In this document: positions 42,433-48,876 of the stretch, piece after piece
Position numbering within the stretch: position 1 is the first letter of the stretch
Layout: the number at the start of each line of letters is the position of its first letter
Translations under genes and position numbers: made by a program
NCBI RefSeq assembly: GCF_900215485.1
Contig: NZ_OCMZ01000002.1
Span: forward strand, 1,054,001 to 1,118,000
DNA: 64,000 nt
Source: Nitrosovibrio sp. Nv4
GTDB taxonomy: Bacteria > Pseudomonadota > Gammaproteobacteria > Burkholderiales > Nitrosomonadaceae
Direction: 5' to 3'
Notes under the pieces: generated by a model
Seen by the model: only the letters and a program-made list of their open reading frames with translations
Database searches by the model: none
Told to the model about the DNA's origin: nothing

Positions 42433-42711
42433 ATGACGAGATTGTTGCTGGTTTTATGTTTATTTATCTTTGCCTCCTCAGTTTTTTCCGCAAATGAAAG
42501 TCTTCACCCTGCTATCGAAGCGCAGCAATCGCATGAGTGCCAAAAGTCGATTAAATCCCACGAATCCAAGGAAGTACTCGCGGGACGTGGATGCTGCTCC
42601 CATCATAGCGGAGTTTGTGGGTGCTCAGGCGGCAGGGCTACTTGCTGCGATGGATCGCTGAGTCCAACATGTGGATGCCACAAGGACGAGCGGACCGGTA
42701 CTCCTAATTAA
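42433..42711 (+). CDS. Secreted Cys-rich protein, 92 aa
   Basis: The ATG at 42433 has GGGAAAG upstream. A clear signal peptide (RLLLVLCLFIFASSVFSA) is followed by a short spacer and a Cys/His-rich C-terminal module: GCCSHHSGVCGCSGGRATCC then LSPTCGC. I have seen this small module in other secreted phage and bacterial proteins. It is probably stabilised by disulphides or metal in the periplasm. First gene of the secreted-protein block downstream of the repressor. Confidence 0.75.
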   Translation: MTRLLLVLCLFIFASSVFSANESLHPAIEAQQSHECQKSIKSHESKEVLAGRGCCSHHSGVCGCSGGRATCCDGSLSPTCGCHKDERTGTPN

Positions 42712-42718
42712 ACGCTCT

Positions 42719-43069
42719 ATGAAAAACGTATTTCTTCTGATAATTTTGACGACCTTTTTGGTCGGTTGCGCTGGGACAATGCTGCCCGGCCGCATACACG
42801 TTTCCCCTGACGACAAGGTTATGGAATTTAGCATCGAAAAAAGTAGCGGCAGGGGAAAGATGCAGGCGTTCGATAAACAGACTGGGGAAAAATTCACAGG
42901 AAATTACTCCGCCTATTACAGCGGCCAGAACGCACGGGGGGAAGGCATGCTGATAGGAGACAGAGGCAAGAAGATCAAGTTACGCCTTTTAATAGAGCCA
43001 GGAATCAGACCAACGGGACGCGGAACCGGATCGGATGGATCAGGTAAGCGTTATGATATTGTCTTTTGA
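42719..43069 (+). CDS. Lipoprotein, 116 aa
   Basis: The product has a lipoprotein signal, NVFLLIILTTFLVGCAG, with the lipobox Cys at position 17. The mature part is beta-rich with SPDDKVMEFSIEKSSGRGKM and FTGNYSAYYSGQNARGEGML. The start is ATG 42719, 8 bases after the preceding stop. Outer-membrane lipoproteins made from prophages often act in superinfection exclusion; that is a possibility, not shown. Confidence 0.75.
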   Translation: MKNVFLLIILTTFLVGCAGTMLPGRIHVSPDDKVMEFSIEKSSGRGKMQAFDKQTGEKFTGNYSAYYSGQNARGEGMLIGDRGKKIKLRLLIEPGIRPTGRGTGSDGSGKRYDIVF

Positions 43070-43082
43070 GGGGAGCGTTTAA

Positions 43083-43850
43083 TTGAAGCGCATTGTTCAA
43101 TTAGGGCTTTTTATTCTAGCAACCGCCTTTGTTACTCCAACGTGGAGCGGGGGCGGGTTTGCGGGCGGCTTGGCCGAAGGCTTGCAACGAGGAATGCAGT
43201 TAAATATGCAGCGTCAATTTCTCGAATTGCAACAGCAGCGATCTTCGAAACAGGAGGGCAGCGATGAAGATTGGCTTGAGCAGGTGCATCAGACCGAAAG
43301 CAAGCAGCCGGACGCTAGGGTAAGAATCATGAAGGCAATGGCTACGACTGACCTGCTTGATGATCCCGAAAAACTGTCGAAGATGGCGGCTATCTCAGCA
43401 GATCATGGAATGATGAATGAAGCAATAAAGTTTTCCGAGCTTGCGAGCCAAGCCAAACAACGTGCCCAGGTTGAGGTCATGCAAAACCTTATGATGGGCA
43501 ATGTAGAGCGCGCAATGGATATGGCTAGAAGAGGCGGCACGCCCTTCGCGGACCGTCCTGATAAAGTTCACCCCGCCAATCCGAACGATTACCAGTGGCG
43601 CGTTCTGTACGAAGGGTCACCAGAAACGGTAATCAACGTGCAGAGTTTGTATGAAACGTACGCACGCACAGCTCCAGTTAAGGATGTAGCTGGAGTCATG
43701 CAGAGCTTTCAGGGTGATCAGGAACGAAATGCTCGCATGGAGCTGATGGAAGAACAAAAACGCGCATTGGAGGAACAACGCAGACGGGGTTCAACATCGG
43801 AACTCAGGGACGCGCTTCTAATAAATGAAATGCTCGCGCCGAGGCATTGA
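43083..43850 (+). CDS. Secreted paralogue of a virion ejection-cluster protein, 255 aa
   Basis: The TTG at 43083 is preceded by GGGGAG. Residues 1-22 are a Sec signal peptide (MKRIVQLGLFILATAF...). Just after it comes GGGFAGGLAEGLQRG, matching the N terminus of the virion protein encoded at 4579-5886 (SGGFAGGLAQGITSG). Residues 88-192 align over their length with residues 169-272 of that protein, including DLL-P-KL, AI---HGM, a shared LM-G-V--A-D, DRP and W. The C terminus (218-251) is a charged helix. The product should lie in the periplasm or outer membrane and may bind virion proteins. Confidence 0.85.
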   Translation: MKRIVQLGLFILATAFVTPTWSGGGFAGGLAEGLQRGMQLNMQRQFLELQQQRSSKQEGSDEDWLEQVHQTESKQPDARVRIMKAMATTDLLDDPEKLSKMAAISADHGMMNEAIKFSELASQAKQRAQVEVMQNLMMGNVERAMDMARRGGTPFADRPDKVHPANPNDYQWRVLYEGSPETVINVQSLYETYARTAPVKDVAGVMQSFQGDQERNARMELMEEQKRALEEQRRRGSTSELRDALLINEMLAPRH

Positions 43851-43902
43851 AGGCGCCAAGGGCCAGGGTATTATCTAAACGAGAAACACAAGGAGAACAA
43901 TC

Positions 43903-44172
43903 GTGAAAACTATCGTCGCCGCCCTTCTCGCCTTTTCCCTGCCCGGCATTGCTCAGGCCCAAGGATGGACAAACCCCTACTCGGATACGGCCGAGCAGTT
44001 GGAGACGAAAGAGCGTAAGTTGCGCATGGAGCTCATGGAAAAGCAAAGTAAGGCTCTTGACGAGCAGCGGCGAATGATGCGCAGCCAGGATCTGAGAAAC
44101 GACCTGCAATCCCTGGAGATGCTGGGCGATAGGTCTGGAGGTATCAGACCTATTCCGCCTATCGGCTATTAA
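43903..44172 (+). CDS. Small secreted coiled-coil protein, 89 aa
   Basis: The GTG at 43903 has AAGGAG upstream. A signal peptide (MKTIVAALLAFSLPGIAQA) is followed by a charged helix. Residues 41-74 (RMELMEKQSKALDEQRR ... LEML) repeat the C-terminal segment of the preceding secreted protein (residues 218-251, RMELMEEQKRALEEQRR ... NEML). The two genes therefore share a module and may interact or have arisen by partial duplication. Confidence 0.75.
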   Translation: MKTIVAALLAFSLPGIAQAQGWTNPYSDTAEQLETKERKLRMELMEKQSKALDEQRRMMRSQDLRNDLQSLEMLGDRSGGIRPIPPIGY

Positions 44173-44189
44173 CCCCCTCTTTCCGTCGA

Positions 44190-44627
44190 ATGCTCACGGC
44201 TCTCTTTTTGGCGACCGTGATAGGCATATCCGACGGAGACACCTTAACGGTCCTGAACGAGAGTAAACAACAGATCAAGATCCGTCTCGCCGAGATTGAT
44301 GCCCCCGAGAAGCGGCAGCCTTTTGGTGCGCGTTCCAAACAATCCCTTTCTGATCTATGCTTCGGCAAGAAAGCCCAGGTAATACCCCAAGCAAAGGATC
44401 GATATAAGCGCATAGTCGCGCGCATCAAATGCGATGGGACCGATGCAAACGCAGAGCAAGTTGGTCGGGGCATGGCTTGGGTCTACCGCCGCTATGCGAA
44501 GGATCACGATCTGTATGTGCTGGAGCATAACGCCAAAGTAGAGAAACGCGGACTATGGTCAGAGCCCTCCCCTATCGCTCCTTGGAATTTTCGAGATAAC
44601 CGTCGAAAGAATGTGCGGACGCTTTGA
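44190..44627 (+). CDS. Staphylococcal-nuclease-type thermonuclease
   Basis: The 145-residue protein has the SNase fold motifs: SDGDTLTVLNES, KIRLAEIDAPEKRQPFGARS with the catalytic Arg and Glu region, AKDRYKRIVARIKC with the second Arg, and GRGMAWVYRRYA, then GLWSEPSPIAPWNFR. The N-terminal hydrophobic stretch is short compared with secreted relatives, so export is uncertain. It would cut DNA or RNA with calcium. No ribosome-binding site is evident; the end overlaps the SRAP gene by 17 bases. Confidence 0.88.
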   Translation: MLTALFLATVIGISDGDTLTVLNESKQQIKIRLAEIDAPEKRQPFGARSKQSLSDLCFGKKAQVIPQAKDRYKRIVARIKCDGTDANAEQVGRGMAWVYRRYAKDHDLYVLEHNAKVEKRGLWSEPSPIAPWNFRDNRRKNVRTL

Positions 44628-45306
44628 ACAGTCGGGAACGCGGAAATATTACGCTCGCCACATTGATCCAGACGCGCCTTCACGAGAATGGGTTGGAGGC
44701 GACACTATTCCTCAATATAACGTCAGCCCAGGGCAAGCGCTTCTAGTCCTCCACATGCTGGATGGCACGCTTCATTCTGACCGTATCACCTGGGGCTATA
44801 GAACACCGCAAGAGGCAGCAGAAAAGAAAAAACCTTGGATCAACGCCAGGATTGAGAAAGCGCTAACTGGGCGCTATTTTCGCCACATGTTCAGGGAAGG
44901 CCGAGTGATTATCCCTGCCGGCGGATGGTATGAGTGGACCGTTGAAAATGGCAAGAAGCAGCCGTGGTACATCACGCGGAACGTGGATAAACCAATCTTC
45001 ATGGCAGGGGTAACGAACTTCCGGCTGTACAGTCAGCAAGCTGTTGAGGTGGGATGCGTCATTGTCACAGAGGATAGTGGCGGCAGCATGGTGGATATTC
45101 ATGATCGCAGGCCTGTTGTGCTGGGACCGGATGATGCCTTTCGTTGGATGGACCTTGAAACGCCGGTTGAGGAAGCGGCGCATATAGCCCAGAGCAGATC
45201 CTTGCCAACGGAAGAATTTATGTGGTGGCGTGTGAGTACGCAGGTGAACCGGGCCGATCCTGCGAATAATGGACGGCATTTGCTCGAGCCAGCGCCTCTT
45301 AGTTAA
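44611..45306 (+). CDS. SRAP-domain protein (YedK/HMCES family)
   Basis: The 231-residue protein begins MCGRFEQSG, so Cys2 becomes the N-terminal residue that forms the thiazolidine link to abasic sites. Other family motifs are YNVSPGQALLV, DRITWGYRTP, INARIEKAL, PAGGWYEWT with the active-site Glu, and VGCVIVTEDSGG near the C terminus. It shields abasic single-stranded DNA. Its gene overlaps the nuclease gene, which suggests a joint DNA-related role. It is the last gene of the block downstream of the repressor. Confidence 0.9.
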   Translation: MCGRFEQSGTRKYYARHIDPDAPSREWVGGDTIPQYNVSPGQALLVLHMLDGTLHSDRITWGYRTPQEAAEKKKPWINARIEKALTGRYFRHMFREGRVIIPAGGWYEWTVENGKKQPWYITRNVDKPIFMAGVTNFRLYSQQAVEVGCVIVTEDSGGSMVDIHDRRPVVLGPDDAFRWMDLETPVEEAAHIAQSRSLPTEEFMWWRVSTQVNRADPANNGRHLLEPAPLS

Positions 45307-45949
45307 CGTCCCAGACATCAAAATCAACAGATTTTGGTACTCTTCGCGCAATAAAAAGCCCCAGCGTTTGTACATGCGGCATCTCTGCATGAATTACTTT
45401 TTGGACTGCCTTGAAATGCGAGCCCGTTGTTAACACATCATCAATTATTAGCGCGACAGTCGGTATTGGATTAACAATACTTTGATCAATCCGGTAATTT
45501 TCAGCTAACTCATCTGGCGGCGGCCGGCCGGTAGTTTGGTCGTGCGAGGGTGATTTCGATTCAAGCTGTATGACAAGCTCGCGGATGTCGCTTTTGTAGC
45601 CAGCGCACATACTCTGGAGCATACGAAGCAGACGGTCATCGTATAAGGGATCTGTTTTCTTCTTGGACGGGGGGATGGGGACGAAGGTAACTGATTCAAA
45701 AGCGTTCGGTGACAATGCGGCTCTAAAGATTTGGGCCGCCTTAGCTATGGCCTGTTCCTTGTAACGCCACTCGGGACGCCCTTTCCTGTCAACTTCTTTC
45801 TTAAAATTGATTATGAGTTGATTTGTTTCGCTATAGGCAAACCCTTCCCCGGCTGTGTATTCGCCATGGAAATAACATTTGTCCCCGGGCAGTAAATAGT
45901 GATGGTCACGACGGATTAAATCATCGACCTCGATAATTCTCTTATTCAA
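45299..45949 (-). CDS. ComF-like phosphoribosyltransferase of a DprA pair
   Basis: The 216-residue protein has the PRPP-binding loop VALIIDDVLTTGSHF at 166-180 and FVPIPPSKKKTDPLYDDR at about 89-106, as in ComF-type phosphoribosyltransferases. The expected N-terminal zinc module of ComF is missing. The gene overlaps the DprA-like gene and is transcribed after it, so they act together. The end overlaps the convergent SRAP gene by 8 bases. Confidence 0.8.
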   Translation of the reverse strand: MNKRIIEVDDLIRRDHHYLLPGDKCYFHGEYTAGEGFAYSETNQLIINFKKEVDRKGRPEWRYKEQAIAKAAQIFRAALSPNAFESVTFVPIPPSKKKTDPLYDDRLLRMLQSMCAGYKSDIRELVIQLESKSPSHDQTTGRPPPDELAENYRIDQSIVNPIPTVALIIDDVLTTGSHFKAVQKVIHAEMPHVQTLGLFIARRVPKSVDFDVWDVN

Positions 45950-46859
45950 GCGCCCCTGCTATATCATCGTAAGATCGGACCCTAATAGCTCCGATTTTTT
46001 CAAATCTTTCAGGCCATGAGAGATTTGGATTTTGGAAGCAGCTATCCAATATGAATAGCTTGCGCCCTTGTTTCAGGGCCGCTCGCGCTTGAGTAAGAGT
46101 TCCGGATGTCTCCCCCGCTTCAATAATAATTGTAGCGTCCGTTAAGGCGGACATCGTGATATTCCTCTCTGGAAAAAACAAACGATTTCCGCGATAGGTT
46201 TGCTGCGAGTAGCGCAATATCGGGACCTGGCTTATCAGCAAGTAGTTCTCTGCGATATGCTCTTGAAGGTCAACGTTCTCTGCGGGGTATGACTCTGTGA
46301 CGGGCGTGCCAATGACAGCGACAGTCTTGCCACCGGAATCTATCGCTGCTTTATGCGCCGCAGAGTCAACTCCCTTGGCCAAACCAGAAACGACGGTGAA
46401 GCCATCTCGAATCAATAGCTTTACGATTTTCTTCGTCCTGCGTAAACCCTCTTCACTCGGGTTTCTCGTCCCGACAACGGCTACCGATTTCTTTGAGTTG
46501 ACCAAGTCCCACCAACCGCGAAAGTAAAAGAACTCGATCGGATTCGCTGCATCTCGTAGCTTAAGTGGGTATTCCTCGGATCCGTGTACACGAATACCTA
46601 AATCTTTTATTCCCGCTTTCTCAATAACCCTTAGTACCTTCGGAAGAACGTCTTCGATCTCATGCTCGGTTACCAATTCAGAAGGCACTAGATCGGGGTT
46701 ATCTCGAAAGCATTGCGCCAGGGTCTTGAAGGAAGAATTTTCGTGCGCCCAGAGCGCCTCGTAGCCCCCCATTTCGCGAATTGGCGATATAGGTGGTTTA
46801 TTTAGGATGTGCTTTAGGTCAGTCATGTCTCTCACAATTATATCCCTTAACAGCCTCAT
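45942..46859 (-). CDS. DprA/Smf-like (SLOG-domain) protein
   Basis: The 305-residue protein has the Rossmann-like DprA core: VAVVGTRNPSEEG (126-138), TVVSGLAKGVDSAAHKAA (155-172), then FPERNITMSAL and IIEAGETSGTLTQARAAL (244-263). It lacks the C-terminal winged helix of competence DprA. An N-terminal about 100 residues is of the SAM/HTH kind. In a phage with a phosphoribosyltransferase partner the pair is more likely a defence module than a competence factor. Starts at 46859 or, with a better spaced GAGAG, at 46826. Confidence 0.85.
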   Translation of the reverse strand: MRLLRDIIVRDMTDLKHILNKPPISPIREMGGYEALWAHENSSFKTLAQCFRDNPDLVPSELVTEHEIEDVLPKVLRVIEKAGIKDLGIRVHGSEEYPLKLRDAANPIEFFYFRGWWDLVNSKKSVAVVGTRNPSEEGLRRTKKIVKLLIRDGFTVVSGLAKGVDSAAHKAAIDSGGKTVAVIGTPVTESYPAENVDLQEHIAENYLLISQVPILRYSQQTYRGNRLFFPERNITMSALTDATIIIEAGETSGTLTQARAALKQGRKLFILDSCFQNPNLSWPERFEKIGAIRVRSYDDIAGALE

Positions 46860-47305
46860 CCCCTAACTGGTTTACCTTCTAGCTTAGAGGCCCAGACTTT
46901 CCCTGGCCCGCCCAACCCCCTCTAATCATCATGGGGCTATTGTATCAAAATAATTAGGTGGTCCTTATTTTTATCTTGACTTAACGTTAGGCATACCTTA
47001 TAGTTCTCCCATGCCGAACAAAACGGCAACGAACAAATGAATTGCCTTCCATGAGTCGTCGAGCGCGGGAAGGAGCGGAGCAGCAAGCTTCGTCGAGCGT
47101 GGGAGACGTTAATCACATGAGGCCTTTAGATAGGCCAAGTCCGGTATCCCTTGAGCAAGGTGACAGCCTGGAAAGACAGGTAAAGATTAAACGATCAGCG
47201 GCTAAACGTACTACGCCAGTGATGAAAGATAGCCTTTAGGCGACAGCACAAATCTGGTGCGTGACAGCCGGGAGAGTCCGGCAAGAATTTAACAAGGAGG
47301 CGGAC
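46860..47305. other. Regulatory region and leader between dprA-like gene and rightward early operon
   Basis: No gene is convincing here. It holds a leftward -10-like TACAAT (46944-46939) for the DprA pair, the rightward early promoter, and a hairpin TGCCG-AACAAAA-CGGCA at 47012-47028 just after the transcription start, comparable in position to a nut site. Two 14-base near-identical repeats CGTCGAGCGYGGGA lie at 47057 and 47091, and a GCCGG/CCGGC hairpin near 47270. An open frame from 47051 to 47239 exists but lacks support. Confidence 0.6.
46976..47004 (+). promoter_or_regulatory. Rightward early promoter with embedded operator
   Basis: TTGACT (46976-46981) and TATAGT (46999-47004) are spaced 17 bases. 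The operator TTAGG-CATA-CCTTA at 46987-47000 lies between and into the -10 box, the same arrangement and the same -10 sequence as in the leftward early promoter. It therefore should be silent in the lysogen. Confidence 0.88.
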
Positions 47306-47497
47306 GTGAACGTATACGCAGAAGCGGTAAAAGCAGGCGGGGATTATTGGAGCAATTACGTTCCTGAAACGCTATCCATACCCAATGCCATGAATCGAGT
47401 AACCCCGGCTCACGCGGACGACCTCCGCATGTACATGGCCGAGAAATATCCAGAAACAAGACGCGCATTTCAGACGATTACCCTCGGCCCACTGTAA
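47306..47497 (+). CDS. Early phage protein, 63 aa
   Basis: The GTG at 47306 has AAGGAGG upstream at ideal distance. The product starts NVYAEAVKAGGDYWSNYVPE and has PAHADDLRMYMAEKYPETRR. First well-supported gene of the rightward early operon. Function unknown. Confidence 0.7.
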   Translation: MNVYAEAVKAGGDYWSNYVPETLSIPNAMNRVTPAHADDLRMYMAEKYPETRRAFQTITLGPL

Positions 47498-47508
47498 GGA
47501 GAAACAGC

Positions 47509-47598
47509 ATGGATTGGATCATTTACTGGTTATTTGCATCAGTGATTCTCGGCCCCTTAGCTGGCCAGTTCATCGCAGCTCAGGATCAGGAAGATTAA
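47509..47598 (+). CDS. Small membrane peptide, 29 aa
   Basis: An ATG with AAGGAG upstream starts a frame with one hydrophobic stretch (WIIYWLFASVILGPLAGQFI) and an acidic tail. It is too short to assign, but the ribosome-binding site is strong. Confidence 0.5.
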   Translation: MDWIIYWLFASVILGPLAGQFIAAQDQED

Positions 47599-47900
47599 GT
47601 TCACCGCGGTGCTAGGTGCTGGTATTTACACCAAAGTCCGGTTCGATTCCGGCTCGCGGCTCATACGCATGGTTATTGAAGGGGAATATCTGTTACGTGG
47701 CCCGGTAGCTGCCGGGAGGGTCGGAGTAGCTTCTGAACGTGGCGGGTCTATTCAGTACCCAGCCGTATGAGTGTGAATGCGCAGGCTGATGCGCCGCAGT
47801 TGTAGCGCCTGATACCGAAGACTAACAACCTGGGTACGAGAAATGCAGGATGCCGGAGTTCAGTACCGGCCACACTCACCAGTTACTACAGGAGGGGAAG
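47599..47900 (+). ncRNA. Structured non-coding stretch with tRNA-like arms (candidate)
   Basis: No gene is supported. Three successive segments end in T-arm-like hairpins (CCGG-TTCGATT-CCGG at 47637-47652; GGGT...TTCAGT-ACCC near 47745-47760; GCCGG-AGTTCAGTA-CCGGC at 47852-47870). Long-range pairs close two about 112-base units: CTCATACG 47660-47667 with CGTATGAG 47764-47771, and GAGTGTG 47769-47775 with CACACTC 47871-47877, the latter followed by ACCA. They are not canonical tRNAs. Confidence 0.4.
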
Positions 47901-48182
47901 ATGGCAACACGAGTTTTTCATATGAATGGAATCGATGATGAGGAAAGGCTGCGCGAATTTTTGCGCGACATTCATCCTCGTGGCCTCTCGATTGTTTCAG
48001 ACGGCGACGCGGAAGTGTGGCTTCTCAAGCCTACGATCAAGGGCGGCAGAACCATTGGGAGAATTATTGTTAAGGACGACTCCTTCTCTGATTTGGTTAT
48101 GGATACATGGCGTCAGGTTATGAAAGAAATCAGTGAGGCGGACAAAAGACGTGCCGCAGAAATGGACGAGGCTCAACCATGA
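47901..48182 (+). CDS. Early phage protein, 93 aa
   Basis: The ATG at 47901 is preceded by AGGAGGGG. The product is a small alpha/beta protein with DEERLREFLRDIHPRGLSIV and a helical C terminus. The end overlaps the next gene (ATGA). Function unknown. Confidence 0.7.
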   Translation: MATRVFHMNGIDDEERLREFLRDIHPRGLSIVSDGDAEVWLLKPTIKGGRTIGRIIVKDDSFSDLVMDTWRQVMKEISEADKRRAAEMDEAQP

Positions 48183-48433
48183 GCGCCCTAGAAGCCCTCA
48201 ACTGGCACAGCGCATTAGTAGAGCGCCGCCCTGCCCCGCTTGAGATGACAGCGGAACAGATTAGATCATTCCTGGATGAGCACGAAGTCGGCGTGTCTTG
48301 GACGCCAGCATCAAGACAGACATTGCGCGTTGTCACGCTTACATCGGATTCGTTCCCCACAACAAAAGGCATCACGCTGCATCAAGCGGTGTGCAGAGCA
48401 GAGGCGAAGTTTAAGGAGATAGACGGTGAATAA
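48179..48433 (+). CDS. Early phage protein, 84 aa
   Basis: The product has LNWHSALVERRPAPLEMTAE and EVGVSWTPASRQTLRVVTLT, and ends with a charged helix. It is coupled to both neighbours by overlapping codons. No family recognised. Confidence 0.65.
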   Translation: MSALEALNWHSALVERRPAPLEMTAEQIRSFLDEHEVGVSWTPASRQTLRVVTLTSDSFPTTKGITLHQAVCRAEAKFKEIDGE

Positions 48434-48812
48434 CGATAAGAGCAAGCCCTTTGATTTAGAAGCAGCGAAGGCCGGGAATCCCGTGGAGTATTGCAACAAA
48501 GGCGGCGTCTGGACTGAGGCCGAGTTTGTTGCTGTAAATAGAGCTGGCCGGCTTGTGGTTGTTTTTAAGTCTCCAGACACAAATACGTGGATGCCGATAT
48601 TTGCAGAAGAAGATGATCTCCGCATGGCCGCAAAAAAGGTAACTGTGCGGTATCGAGCTTATCTGTGGAAAGACAAAGATGGGTCTATCAGGCCTGGGAT
48701 CACCGATCCAAAGAAGATGCCATACGCGAACCCTGAGATGGGAGAAGAATTCATAGAGTGGATTCACCGCGACTGGCAAGAAGCCGAGATCACACCGCCA
48801 GAGTCTACCTGA
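48426..48812 (+). CDS. Early phage protein, 128 aa
   Basis: Starting at GTG 48426, the product has FDLEAAKAGNPVEYCNKGGV at the N terminus, beta strands with VVVFKSPDTNTWMPIFA, and a C-terminal half with VTVRYRAYLWKDKDGSIRPG. The first part resembles a repeated domain found in phage early proteins. No function is known to me. Confidence 0.65.
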   Translation: MNNDKSKPFDLEAAKAGNPVEYCNKGGVWTEAEFVAVNRAGRLVVVFKSPDTNTWMPIFAEEDDLRMAAKKVTVRYRAYLWKDKDGSIRPGITDPKKMPYANPEMGEEFIEWIHRDWQEAEITPPEST

Positions 48813-48876
48813 TCCTCCCTAACCATCCCCCGGCATGGGTGTAGACAGCCGGGACTAATTTTAGAAGGAAATCATT

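Noticed and set aside
47051-47239. Small rightward frame in the early leader
   Set aside because: No good ribosome-binding site, low-complexity product, and it covers the duplicated motif; treated as leader.
47599-47881. Functional tRNA genes
   Set aside because: The arms do not form a complete cloverleaf with a seven-base anticodon loop; only tRNA-like elements are present.
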